A stretch of DNA of 7,394 nucleotides from Chloroflexota bacterium. Lineage in GTDB: Bacteria > Chloroflexota > Anaerolineae > B4-G1 > DUEL01. Location of the stretch: positions 1-7,394 of the forward strand of contig JAGHZG010000070.1 in assembly GCA_017743275.1 (NCBI GenBank). Reading direction: 5' to 3'. Positions 1-6,457 of this stretch are shown here, piece by piece; the stretch's first letter is position 1, and each line of letters begins with the position of its first letter. The translations under genes and the position numbers were made by a program. The notes beneath the pieces were generated by a model, which was not told the origin of the DNA, made no database searches, and saw only the letters and a list, made by a program, of their open reading frames with translations.

Positions 1-99
1 CTTCTCACCCGCTATCGCTTCCACCTGGTCCACACCCTGGCCCGGGAGAAGGCCTGTGGAAGACAGTTGGCTTCAAGGGTAACACACCCAACCGTGTGA
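1..99 (+). pseudogene. Possible 3' remnant of an IS110-family transposase (partial at window edge)
   Basis: The frame is open from the first base to a TGA at 97-99 and encodes 32 residues beginning LLTRYRFHLVHTLAREKA. That stretch resembles the conserved helix of IS110-type (DEDD) transposases, in which a basic 'LxRYRxxLVxxxxxxK' segment follows the N-terminal RuvC-like domain. This is recognition from memory, not a search. After about residue 18 the resemblance stops and the frame ends within 15 codons, well before the C-terminal transposase domain. If the assignment is right, this is a truncated relic and not a working element. The 5' part lies outside the window. It could instead be the tail of an unrelated upstream gene. 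Confidence 0.35.
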
Positions 100-110
100 G
101 TCCTGTAAGT

Positions 111-139
111 GAAGTCCTTCGTGTCCTTCGTGGTTTCAT
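111..139 (+). repeat. Dispersed CACGAAG-type repeat, copy 1 (inverted relative to copy 2)
   Basis: The segment contains two direct CCTTCGTG units (117-124 and 126-133) followed by GTTTCAT. Its reverse complement begins ATGAAACCACGAAGG. The same string, with one extra C, occurs in the opposite orientation at 3616-3641, just after the kinase gene. Repeats of this kind scattered between genes are familiar from Chloroflexota and other GC-rich bacterial genomes (recalled, not searched). It lies directly upstream of the ribosome binding site of the kinase gene, so it would form part of that gene's leader. Confidence 0.7.
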
Positions 140-147
140 TTTTACCC

Positions 148-151
148 GGAG
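148..151 (+). promoter_or_regulatory. Shine-Dalgarno site for the sensor kinase gene
   Basis: GGAG lies six bases before the ATG at 158. This supports that start over the internal Met codons downstream. No convincing -35/-10 pair is visible between the end of the transposase remnant and this site. Confidence 0.6.
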
Positions 152-157
152 CGTCGG

Positions 158-3100
158 ATGGCCAATTCGGGTTCCGCTCTCTCGGAAAGTCCGCCGTTCT
201 TACGGTTGGCTCGCTGGCTGCTGGCCGTTCTGCTGACCCTCTCCGCCGCCGTCCTGATCGGGGCCGCAGTGCTGGCCCTCCAGACCGTCCGCCTGCCCTT
301 CCCCGGCCTCTTCACCGAACCGACGCTGGTCGTGAACAACATCGGCTCCATGGCCTGGAGCGGGTACGCCGCCGGCCTGCACCTCCCAGAGCAACTGATC
401 GCCGTAGATGGCCAGCCTCTGGACCGCCCCACTGCCTTGATGGACGCCCTGCGCGCCCGTCGGATTGGGGAGACGGTCACTTTCACCGCCCGCAACGCGG
501 AGACTGGCGCTGTCCGCCAGGTCAGCGTCCCACTGATACCCTTCCCCCGGCTGGCCCTCTGGGATTTCTTCCTTATCCCCTACGGTCTGAGCCTCTTCTA
601 CCTGGCCGCAGGGGGAGTGATGCTTGGATTGCGGGGACGGGAGGAGCCGGGCCAGGTTTTCGCTCTCTTCTGCATTTTCATCGCCCTGGTGACGGGCCTT
701 TTCTTTGACCTGTACACCACCCACCGCCTGTTCCCGCTCTGGGTAGCGGCGGTGCCGCTGGCCGGAAGCGCGGCGATCCACCTGGCTCTGGTCTTCCCTC
801 AACCGCACCCTCTGCTACGACGGTTCCCGGGGCTGCGCCTCCTGGCCTATCTGCCCGGGCTGGCACTGACGGTGGCCGGCTGGCTCACCACGGCGGATAT
901 GGCCCACCCCATCACCTACTTCGCTCCCTGGCGGTGGGGACGGGCCTGGGCCGGAATCGGCGGGCTGGTGCTGATCGGCCTGATGGCGTACTACCGTCTC
1001 TTCTCCCGCTCCCCCATCGTCCGCGCCCAGACCTACATCGTCCTGCTCGGGACCCTGCTCGCTTTCTTCCCGGTCATCGTCTGGATTCCCTTCGCCTTCC
1101 GGCCCGGCTTCCCGTTCCAGCCCAGTCTGCTGCTGCCATCCTTTATCTTCTTTCCCCTCGCCATTGCCTATGCCATTCTCTTCCCCCGGACGCTGAACAT
1201 TGAGTGGGTGGTCCGCAACGCGGCGATTTATCTTCTCCTGACGCTGGTCGTTGTGGGCATATTTGCCCTGCTCCTGGCGCTGCTGGGCCAGTGGTTCCAT
1301 CTGACGGTTCTCCCCTTTCAACCCCTGGTCCTGGCCCTGCTGGTGCTGGTGGTGGTCGCAGGAACTCTGCCCCTGCGCGAGCTGCTGACCCGCGGGGTGG
1401 ATTACCTGCTGGGGCGACGGGTCGCGCCGGAGCGAGCCCTGCGGGAATTCGGGAACCGGGTAGCCACGGCCCGCACGGCCGACGAAGTGGCGGCAACAGC
1501 GGCGGAAGTCATCGGGCAGGTGCTGGCTCCTCGTTCCGTCCTCTTCTACCTGGCCGACCCCCGCAGTGGGCTGTATATTCCCCGCATATTCGGCGACCAC
1601 TCCCCATCCCCACCGCCGTCCTTCTGCTCCGATGGGCCGCTGGCCCGCCGAATGACCGTCGCCAACCGTCCCCTCTACCTCTCAGTGGACGATGTCCTTC
1701 CGCCGGACCTGGAAGAGGAGGAGGAACGGCTGGCCGCGCTGGGACCCGCTCTCTTCGTCCCCCTCCCTGGATGGGGATGGCTGACCGTCGGCCCCACCCA
1801 TCTGGAACGCTTCCGCGCCCGCGATGCCTGGTTCATGGAGACCCTGGCCCCGCAGATTACCGCTGCCCTGGACCGGGTCCGGCTGATTCGGGAGACGGAA
1901 AAGTGGGCCTGGCGGCTGGAGGGACTGAACGAGGTAGGGCATCTCCTGGCATCCACGCTGGACCTGAACCGTCTGTTGGACCTGACGGTCCAGAAGGCCG
2001 TGGACTTGCTGGAGGCGGAGGCCGGCTCACTGTTGCTGGTGGACGAAGAGAGCGGTGACCTGGTCTTCCAGGTCGCCATCGGGGTTCCCGACCTGACCGG
2101 CACCCGGCTGCCCGCCGGGGCAGGCATCGCCGGAAAGGTCGTCCGGGAGAACCGTCCGGTCCGAGTGGACGATGTGCGCCGGGACGAACACTGGTATCCG
2201 GGGGTGGACCGCCGGTCCCGGTTTGTCACCCGTTCTCTCCTCTGCGCGCCGCTGACGGCCCGGGGGACCGTCATCGGCGTGCTGGAAGTGCTGAATCGGC
2301 GGGATGGCCGTCCCTTTGATAACGAGGACGAGCGGTTGCTGACCGCCTTCGCCGCGCAGGCGGCGGTGGCCATCCAGAACGCCCGCCTCTTCGCTATGAC
2401 CGACCAGGCGCTGGCGGCGCGGGTGGAAGAACTCTCTATGATGCAGCGGATTGACCGGGAACTGAATGCCACCCTGGACTACAAGCAGACGATGCGGGCG
2501 GCCCTGGAATGGGCAATCCAGCGCACCGGCGCCGACGTCGGGCTGATCGCGGTCCTGGCGGAGGAGGACGGTCGGCAGGGCCTGCGGCTCCTGGTCCATC
2601 ACGGTTACCCCGAAGAACTGGTAGAAACGTATCAGAAGACCCTCTGGCCGCTGGACCGGGGGATTATCGGGCGGGTGGCCCGCAGGAGCCGGCCGGAATT
2701 GGTCTCCGACGTCCGCAGCGACCCCGATTATGTGGCCGCCGCCGGGGGAATGGTCGCTCAGATCACCGTCCCCATCTGGCGGGAGGAGCGGATTATCGGG
2801 ATCATCGTCCTGGAGAGCGCCCGACCCGGTCAGTTTGACCAGGAGACGCTGGATTTTGTCGTCCGTCTGGCCGACCACGCGGCCATCGCGATGGAGAACG
2901 CCCGTCTTTTTGCCGCGGTGGAGGCCGCCAACCAGGCCAAGACGGAGTTCATTTCCTTCGTCTCCCACGAACTGAAGCAGCCGATGACGGCCATCAAGGG
3001 GTACACCGATCTGCTGGTCAAGGGTCTGGCAGGCGACCTGACCGAGACGCAGCGCTCGTTCCTGGAGGTCATCCGCTCCAACGTGAACCGGATGGACACG

Positions 3101-3619
3101 ATGGTGCAGGAACTGCTGGACGTCTCCCGTATTGAGTCCGGGCGGCTGCGGCTGGAAATCGGGCAGGTGGCGCTGCGGGAGGCGGTAGAGGAAGCCGTGC
3201 GGGCCATCCGGCAGGAGATAGAGGCCAAACGGCAGACGCTGGAGGTGGAGATTGCGGAGCCGCTACCCCCGGTCCGGGCCGACCGAAATCGGGTGGTGCA
3301 AATTCTGACCAATCTGCTGAGCAACGCGTACAAGTACACTCCGGAGGAAGGCCGCATCCGGGTGACCGTTCAGCCGGATGAGGGAGTTGTAGTCTGTTCT
3401 GTCTCCGATACGGGCATCGGTATCACACAGGAGGAGCAGGAGCGGCTGTTCACCAAGTTTTTCCGGTCTCAGCACCCGCTGGTGCGGAGTGTGCCCGGTA
3501 CGGGCCTGGGGCTGGTCATCACCAAAAGTCTGGTGGAACTTCAGGGAGGGCAAATCTGGGTGGAGAGTGAGCCGGAGAAAGGGAGCACGTTCACCTTCAC
3601 CCTGCCAGTGGCGGCATGA
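158..3619 (+). CDS. Large membrane sensor histidine kinase: PDZ-like loop, ~10 TM helices, three GAF-type domains, HisKA and HATPase
   Basis: This 1153-residue protein should autophosphorylate on a histidine in response to a signal and pass the phosphate to a response regulator. Residues 17-41 form the first membrane helix. Residues about 45-128 resemble a PDZ-like fold, with the segment LPEQLIAVDGQPLDR typical of such domains, and should lie outside the membrane. About nine further helices follow between 134 and 404; ten in total puts the C-terminus in the cytoplasm. Residues about 425-575 look like a degenerate GAF domain. Residues 587-745 and 757-917 are two better GAF domains, the first with the ending IGVLEVLNRR and both closing with a linking helix containing NARLF. 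HisKA follows at about 927-995, with the phospho-acceptor His937 in SHELKQPM. The ATPase domain spans about 1040-1150, with the N-box NLLSNAYKYTP (Asn1056), G1 DTGIGI (1084-1089), F-box LFTKFFR and G2 GTGLGL (1114-1119). All key kinase residues are present. There is no receiver domain and no adjacent regulator, so the partner is unknown. The PDZ loop plus polytopic N-terminus recalls ComP-type sensors, a hedged comparison. The start is supported by GGAG six bases upstream. Confidence 0.95.
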   Translation: MANSGSALSESPPFLRLARWLLAVLLTLSAAVLIGAAVLALQTVRLPFPGLFTEPTLVVNNIGSMAWSGYAAGLHLPEQLIAVDGQPLDRPTALMDALRARRIGETVTFTARNAETGAVRQVSVPLIPFPRLALWDFFLIPYGLSLFYLAAGGVMLGLRGREEPGQVFALFCIFIALVTGLFFDLYTTHRLFPLWVAAVPLAGSAAIHLALVFPQPHPLLRRFPGLRLLAYLPGLALTVAGWLTTADMAHPITYFAPWRWGRAWAGIGGLVLIGLMAYYRLFSRSPIVRAQTYIVLLGTLLAFFPVIVWIPFAFRPGFPFQPSLLLPSFIFFPLAIAYAILFPRTLNIEWVVRNAAIYLLLTLVVVGIFALLLALLGQWFHLTVLPFQPLVLALLVLVVVAGTLPLRELLTRGVDYLLGRRVAPERALREFGNRVATARTADEVAATAAEVIGQVLAPRSVLFYLADPRSGLYIPRIFGDHSPSPPPSFCSDGPLARRMTVANRPLYLSVDDVLPPDLEEEEERLAALGPALFVPLPGWGWLTVGPTHLERFRARDAWFMETLAPQITAALDRVRLIRETEKWAWRLEGLNEVGHLLASTLDLNRLLDLTVQKAVDLLEAEAGSLLLVDEESGDLVFQVAIGVPDLTGTRLPAGAGIAGKVVRENRPVRVDDVRRDEHWYPGVDRRSRFVTRSLLCAPLTARGTVIGVLEVLNRRDGRPFDNEDERLLTAFAAQAAVAIQNARLFAMTDQALAARVEELSMMQRIDRELNATLDYKQTMRAALEWAIQRTGADVGLIAVLAEEDGRQGLRLLVHHGYPEELVETYQKTLWPLDRGIIGRVARRSRPELVSDVRSDPDYVAAAGGMVAQITVPIWREERIIGIIVLESARPGQFDQETLDFVVRLADHAAIAMENARLFAAVEAANQAKTEFISFVSHELKQPMTAIKGYTDLLVKGLAGDLTETQRSFLEVIRSNVNRMDTMVQELLDVSRIESGRLRLEIGQVALREAVEEAVRAIRQEIEAKRQTLEVEIAEPLPPVRADRNRVVQILTNLLSNAYKYTPEEGRIRVTVQPDEGVVVCSVSDTGIGITQEEQERLFTKFFRSQHPLVRSVPGTGLGLVITKSLVELQGGQIWVESEPEKGSTFTFTLPVAA

Positions 3620-3650
3620 AACCCACGAAGGACACGAAGGAACACGAAGT
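3616..3650 (+). repeat. Dispersed CACGAAG repeat, copy 2, overlapping the kinase stop codon
   Basis: Three CACGAAG units start at 3624, 3633 and 3643, preceded by ATGAAACC. The segment 3616-3641 matches the reverse complement of 115-139 apart from one added C. The kinase TGA (3617-3619) lies inside the repeat. Read in another frame the unit gives HEGHEG, which is why spurious small ORFs are often predicted over such repeats. Confidence 0.75.
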
Positions 3651-3656
3651 CCATCG

Positions 3657-3676
3657 CCCGGACGTAAATGTCCGGG
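3657..3676. repeat. Perfect 7-bp hairpin (CCCGGAC / GTCCGGG)
   Basis: Arms at 3657-3663 and 3670-3676 are perfectly complementary around the six-base loop GTAAAT. It is the first of four consecutive hairpins after the kinase gene. No T-run follows, so it is more likely a dispersed repeat module than a terminator on its own. Confidence 0.7.
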
Positions 3677-3688
3677 CTCATCATCCGA

Positions 3689-3701
3689 AGCCCTTCAGGC
3701 T
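3689..3701. repeat. Small hairpin (AGCC / GGCT)
   Basis: Four-base arms at 3689-3692 and 3698-3701 enclose the loop CTTCA. It is weak alone and is listed because it sits in register between two stronger hairpins of the same run. Confidence 0.35.
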
Positions 3702-3707
3702 ATTTTC

Positions 3708-3726
3708 AGCCCCCGAAGGGGGCTTT
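3708..3726 (+). terminator. Possible rho-independent terminator of the kinase gene
   Basis: The GC-rich stem AGCCCCC (3708-3714) pairs perfectly with GGGGGCT (3718-3724) around the loop GAA. It is followed by only a short T-run (TTT, 3724-3726). It lies about 90 bases after the kinase stop codon, in the correct orientation. The short T-tract makes it a weak candidate; it may instead be part of the repeat array. Confidence 0.45.
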
Positions 3727-3735
3727 GCCGATTGG

Positions 3736-3757
3736 GCCCGACGGTTTACCGTCGGGC
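3736..3757. repeat. Perfect 22-base palindrome with 10-bp arms
   Basis: GCCCGACGGT (3736-3745) is the exact reverse complement of ACCGTCGGGC (3748-3757), with TT at the centre. This is the longest perfect symmetry in the hairpin run. It could fold as an RNA stem with a TTTA loop, act as a dispersed repeat, or be a protein-binding site; the sequence alone cannot choose. Confidence 0.7.
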
Positions 3758-3803
3758 GAAGAGTGACCGAACAAACCCAGTTGGCATAATACACCCAGTG
3801 GGT

Positions 3804-3846
3804 ATCAGAGATTGCTTCGCCGCTCTCGGCGGCTCGCAATGACACG
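3804..3846. repeat. REP-like hairpin repeat (AGATTGCTTCG ... CTCGCAATGACA)
   Basis: ATTGC (3811-3815) pairs with GCAAT (3836-3840), and inside it GCCGC (3819-3823) pairs with GCGGC (3829-3833). The motif 'GAGATTGCTTCG...CTCGCAATGACA' is a widespread dispersed intergenic repeat in many bacteria (recalled, not searched). It marks this interval as repeat-derived and not coding. Confidence 0.6.
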
Positions 3847-3915
3847 GGTGGGGTGGCTACCTGCCAGGGGGGCCTCCAGGCAAGCGCCATCAGAGACACG
3901 GCGAAGGCATACCCC

Positions 3916-3964
3916 TGTAGCGCAGGCCGCCAGGCCTGCATGCAGGCTGACAGCCTGCGCTACA
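3916..3964. repeat. Compound palindrome: 12-bp arms enclosing a 14-base perfect palindrome
   Basis: TGTAGCGCAGGC (3916-3927) is the exact reverse complement of GCCTGCGCTACA (3953-3964). Between them, GCCTGCATGCAGGC (3934-3947) is a perfect palindrome. The inner and outer arms share the core GCAGGC/GCCTGC, so the element can fold as one long stem or as alternative stems. It resembles the short mobile or REP-type repeats with a 'GTAGCGCAGGC' edge seen between genes in several phyla (recalled). It ends 56 bases before the ABC operon start. Confidence 0.7.
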
Positions 3965-4020
3965 TGACTTGCAAACTGTTCGGATAGGTAAGTTGCGTTT
4001 TGCGTCTTTCGTGAATAACG

Positions 4021-4932
4021 ATGATCCAGACAGAGAATCTCACCAAACGATTCAACGATTTCACTGCCGTGAACGGGATCAACCTGACTGTCCGGCCGGG
4101 GCGGATTCTGGCCCTACTGGGACCCAACGGCGCCGGGAAGACCACCACGGTGCGTATGCTGGCGGCCATCCTGATGCCCACGGAGGGCCGGGCGGTGATC
4201 GCCGGGTACGATACCCGCCAGGATCCCATCGCCGTCCGCCGCCAGGTGGGGCTCCTGACCGAACAGCCGGGTCTCTACCTACGGATGTACGGGGGGGAAT
4301 ACCTGGAGTTTTTCGGCCGACTCTACGGCCTGGACCCGGAGACCTGCCAGCAGCGGGCCCGGGAGTGGCTGGACCGGTTCGTCATGCCAGAGGCGTGGGG
4401 CCGGCGCATCGGGGAATACTCCAAAGGGATGCGCCAGAAACTGGCGCTGGTGCGCGCGCTGCTCCACGACCCTCCCGTCCTCCTGCTGGACGAGCCCACC
4501 TCAGCGATGGACCCTCACAGCGCCAAACTGGTGCGGGATGCCATTCTCTCCCTGCGGGATGAGCGACGCACCATTCTGGTCTGCACCCACAACCTGACGG
4601 AGGCGGAACTGATCGCGGACGAGATCGCCATCATCCGACGGGGGCAGATTGTGGCCCTGGGGACACCGGCGGAGTTGAAGCGGCAGTTGCTGGGACCCCC
4701 ATTGATGGAACTTCGCCTGGCCGCATCCACCGACGGGGCCCGTCCTCTGGTAGCCCGCTGGGCCCCGGTATTGGAGGAAGGACCGAACTGGATCCGTTAC
4801 CGGGCCGAGACACCGGAGGCGGTCAACCCGGCCATCCTGCGCTCGTTGGCGGAGGCCGACATCCCGGTGGTGACCCTCAGCGAGGTCCCCCGCAGCCTGG
4901 AAGCCGTTTATCTACGGGTGGTGGAAGGATGA
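4021..4932 (+). CDS. ABC-2 type transporter ATP-binding protein (NatA/CcmA-like)
   Basis: This 303-residue cytoplasmic ATPase should drive the permease encoded immediately after it. Motifs are complete: Walker A GPNGAGKT (34-41), Q-loop Gln82, signature YSKGMRQK (133-140, the form usual in NatA/DrrA-type exporters in place of LSGGQ), Walker B VLLLDEP (153-159, with Asp157 and catalytic Glu158), D-loop SAMD (161-164) and switch His190. Residues about 225-303 form a C-terminal extension like that of many drug, antibiotic or sodium ABC-2 exporters, so export is more likely than import. The substrate cannot be read from the sequence. The stop codon overlaps the next start as ATGA, indicating translational coupling. 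No Shine-Dalgarno sequence precedes the ATG at 4021 (GTGAATAACG), so initiation may be leaderless or weak. No other in-frame start keeps the N-terminal beta strand, so 4021 is retained. Confidence 0.96.
   Translation: MIQTENLTKRFNDFTAVNGINLTVRPGRILALLGPNGAGKTTTVRMLAAILMPTEGRAVIAGYDTRQDPIAVRRQVGLLTEQPGLYLRMYGGEYLEFFGRLYGLDPETCQQRAREWLDRFVMPEAWGRRIGEYSKGMRQKLALVRALLHDPPVLLLDEPTSAMDPHSAKLVRDAILSLRDERRTILVCTHNLTEAELIADEIAIIRRGQIVALGTPAELKRQLLGPPLMELRLAASTDGARPLVARWAPVLEEGPNWIRYRAETPEAVNPAILRSLAEADIPVVTLSEVPRSLEAVYLRVVEG
4923..4928 (+). promoter_or_regulatory. Shine-Dalgarno site that bears on the permease start
   Basis: GGAAGG abuts the ATG at 4929, which is too close for efficient use of that codon. 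It is nine bases before the in-frame ATG at 4938, with another in-frame ATG at 4944. The permease may therefore really begin three residues later (MEMSRLEV) than the ATGA-overlapping start. Confidence 0.5.
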
Positions 4933-6446
4933 GCGAAATGGAGATGAGCCGACTGGAAGTGGTGCCCCGGCCTGTCTGGACCCTCTGGGTGCAGCAGGTC
5001 TGGCATCTGATGTGGCGGGAACTGCGGGACTACCTGCGAGACTGGCGCATCCTTTTCCCCATCTTCACCCTCACGCTCCTCTTTCCCTTCCTGATGCGCT
5101 TTGTCACGGGCTACCTGGAGGCTTCCTTCTACGAACGCTGGGGGGCAGAAGGGGTGACCTCCCGCCTGCTTCCCCTGATGCTCCTGCTGGTGGGATTTGT
5201 CCCCATCTCCATCTCGCTGGTCATCGCGCTGGAGGCCTTCGTGGGGGAGAAGGAGCGCATGAGTCTGGAGCCGCTTCTGGCAACGCCCCTCTCCGACCTG
5301 CAACTGTATCTGGGGAAGACGGTCGCCGCGCTCCTCCTCCCGCTGATGGCCGGCACCGTGGGTATTGCCTTCTATCTGCTCATCCTGCCCGTAGAAGCGC
5401 GCCCGGATCCGATGACCCTGCTGCAGATCATCCTCCTGACCCTGGGGAAAGCGCTGGTGATGGTCTCCGGCGCGGTCATCATCTCCAGCCAGACCACCAG
5501 CGTCCGGGCGGCCAACCTCCTGGCCAGTTTCGTCATCATTCCGATGACCCTGCTCATTCAGCAGGAAAGCCTCACCCTCCTCCAGGGAGGGAAACAGGTC
5601 CTCTGGTATATCCTGCTCTTCCTGCTGGTGGCGAACGTGATGTTGGTCCGGATGGGCATCCGGCTCTTCAACCGGGAGGAGTTGCTGGGGCGGGAAATTG
5701 ACGAACTGAACCTGCGCAACGTCTGGCGGATGTTCCGGCGGCATTTTGTCTGGGAACGGTGGTTCTTCGGGCGGCCGCCGGACCGGTTGCCCCGTTCCCT
5801 GCGCTGGATGAGCACCTGGACCGGGCTGTACCTGCGGGAAGTCCCCCGGGTCCTGGTTCGCTCCTACCCGGCTCTCGCTCTGGTACTGGTCTCCCTGGCC
5901 GGCGCGGTCTGGGTGGGATGGGAAATGGCGATTCGCTACCGGCTCCCGGCCGAATATATCCCGCTGGACCAGGTGACCGAGGAGACGTTTCGTCAGGCCT
6001 CCGCCATCTCCTGGTTGCCCGCTCTTACCCCCTGGGGCATTCTGCAGAACAATATCCGCTCCCTCACCCTGGCCGCGCTGCTGGGGACGTTTTCCTTCGG
6101 GTCACTGGCGGCCATCCTGCTGATGGCTCCCATTGTCATCATTGCCTACGCCACCTGCCAGGTCGCCTGGGCGGGATACGACCCGCTGACCTTTGTGTTG
6201 ACCTTTGTGATGCCCCACGGCGTGCTGGAACTACCCGCCGCCATCATCGCCACTGCGCTGGCGGTGCGCCTGGGCGCGACCTTCATCGCTCCGCCCCGGG
6301 GGATGACGGTGGGGGAGGGGTGGATGCAGGCCCTGGCGGACTTTGTGAAGGTCTTCGTGGCGGTGGTGATCCCCCTGCTGGCCCTGGCAGCGGCTGTGGA
6401 GTCCTTCCTGACGCCTGCCCTGGTGCTGGCGGTGTACGCCCGCTAA
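4929..6446 (+). CDS. Fusion protein: ABC-2 type permease (N-terminal) with SpoIIM/DUF95 domain (C-terminal)
   Basis: This 505-residue membrane protein is the partner of the preceding ATPase. Residues 1-243 form an ABC-2 permease with about six helices (42-60, 79-104, 127-153, 163-187, 195-212, 223-243). The family's hallmark cytoplasmic segment VGEKERMSLEPLLATPLS occurs at 105-122 and is expected to contact the ATPase. Residues 244-305 are a charged cytoplasmic linker. Residues about 306-500 match the SpoIIM (stage II sporulation protein M) family: a first helix (311-333), an extracytoplasmic stretch, NNIRS at 374-378, a glycine-containing hydrophobic block to about 405, the family's signature PHGVLELPA at 429-437 followed by RLG, and a last helix ending in ESFLTP. 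SpoIIM in Bacillus works in engulfment with SpoIID and SpoIIP, but homologues are common in non-sporulating bacteria, where the role is unclear. Fusion suggests that the two domains act in one complex. The first 4 bases overlap the ATPase gene. No frame disruption is seen at the domain junction. Confidence 0.92.
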   Translation: MSEMEMSRLEVVPRPVWTLWVQQVWHLMWRELRDYLRDWRILFPIFTLTLLFPFLMRFVTGYLEASFYERWGAEGVTSRLLPLMLLLVGFVPISISLVIALEAFVGEKERMSLEPLLATPLSDLQLYLGKTVAALLLPLMAGTVGIAFYLLILPVEARPDPMTLLQIILLTLGKALVMVSGAVIISSQTTSVRAANLLASFVIIPMTLLIQQESLTLLQGGKQVLWYILLFLLVANVMLVRMGIRLFNREELLGREIDELNLRNVWRMFRRHFVWERWFFGRPPDRLPRSLRWMSTWTGLYLREVPRVLVRSYPALALVLVSLAGAVWVGWEMAIRYRLPAEYIPLDQVTEETFRQASAISWLPALTPWGILQNNIRSLTLAALLGTFSFGSLAAILLMAPIVIIAYATCQVAWAGYDPLTFVLTFVMPHGVLELPAAIIATALAVRLGATFIAPPRGMTVGEGWMQALADFVKVFVAVVIPLLALAAAVESFLTPALVLAVYAR

Positions 6447-6457
6447 ACGGCCCCTAT

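Larger units (their letters stand above)
3620..4020. other. 401-base intergenic repeat island without a credible gene
   Basis: No open frame here has a plausible start, domain or composition. The interval instead contains a CACGAAG repeat, a run of four hairpins (3657-3757), a REP-like hairpin (3811-3840) and a long compound palindrome (3916-3964). Only about the last 56 bases before the ABC operon are free of obvious symmetry, and these must hold the operon's promoter if it has its own. No strong -35/-10 pair can be picked out: TTGCAA at 3969 has no well-spaced TATAAT-like partner. Confidence 0.75.

Noticed and set aside
83..98. Small CACAC / GTGTG hairpin as a regulatory site
   Set aside because: Five-base arms are within chance expectation, and no promoter or T-run is associated with them.
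815..2968. Long open frames on the minus strand opposite the kinase (for example 815-1600, 1675-2472 and 2027-2968)
   Set aside because: They are typical GC-rich shadows with low-complexity composition (rich in Gln, Gly, Arg, Ser), lying opposite a gene with clear domains throughout.
2957..2992. Kinase H-box variant SHELKQPMT, considered as a sign of a degenerate kinase
   Set aside because: The histidine, glutamate and proline are kept. Substitutions at the Arg-Thr positions are common in active kinases, and all ATP-binding boxes are intact.
3624..3650. CACGAAG tandem units as a CRISPR array
   Set aside because: Units are 7-9 bases with almost no spacer. There are no unique spacers of normal length and no cas genes nearby.
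3489..3842. Open frame of 117 codons overlapping the kinase 3' end and the repeat island
   Set aside because: It is out of frame with the well-supported kinase, and its second half merely translates the repeats (HEGHEG and hairpin sequence).
3681..3941. Minus-strand open frame of 86 codons in the intergenic gap
   Set aside because: It runs straight through several palindromic repeats and has no ribosome binding site or recognisable domain.
4908..5744. Minus-strand 278-codon open frame opposite the permease
   Set aside because: Its composition is dominated by His, Gln, Glu and Asp, with no domain. It is antisense to a permease with intact family motifs.
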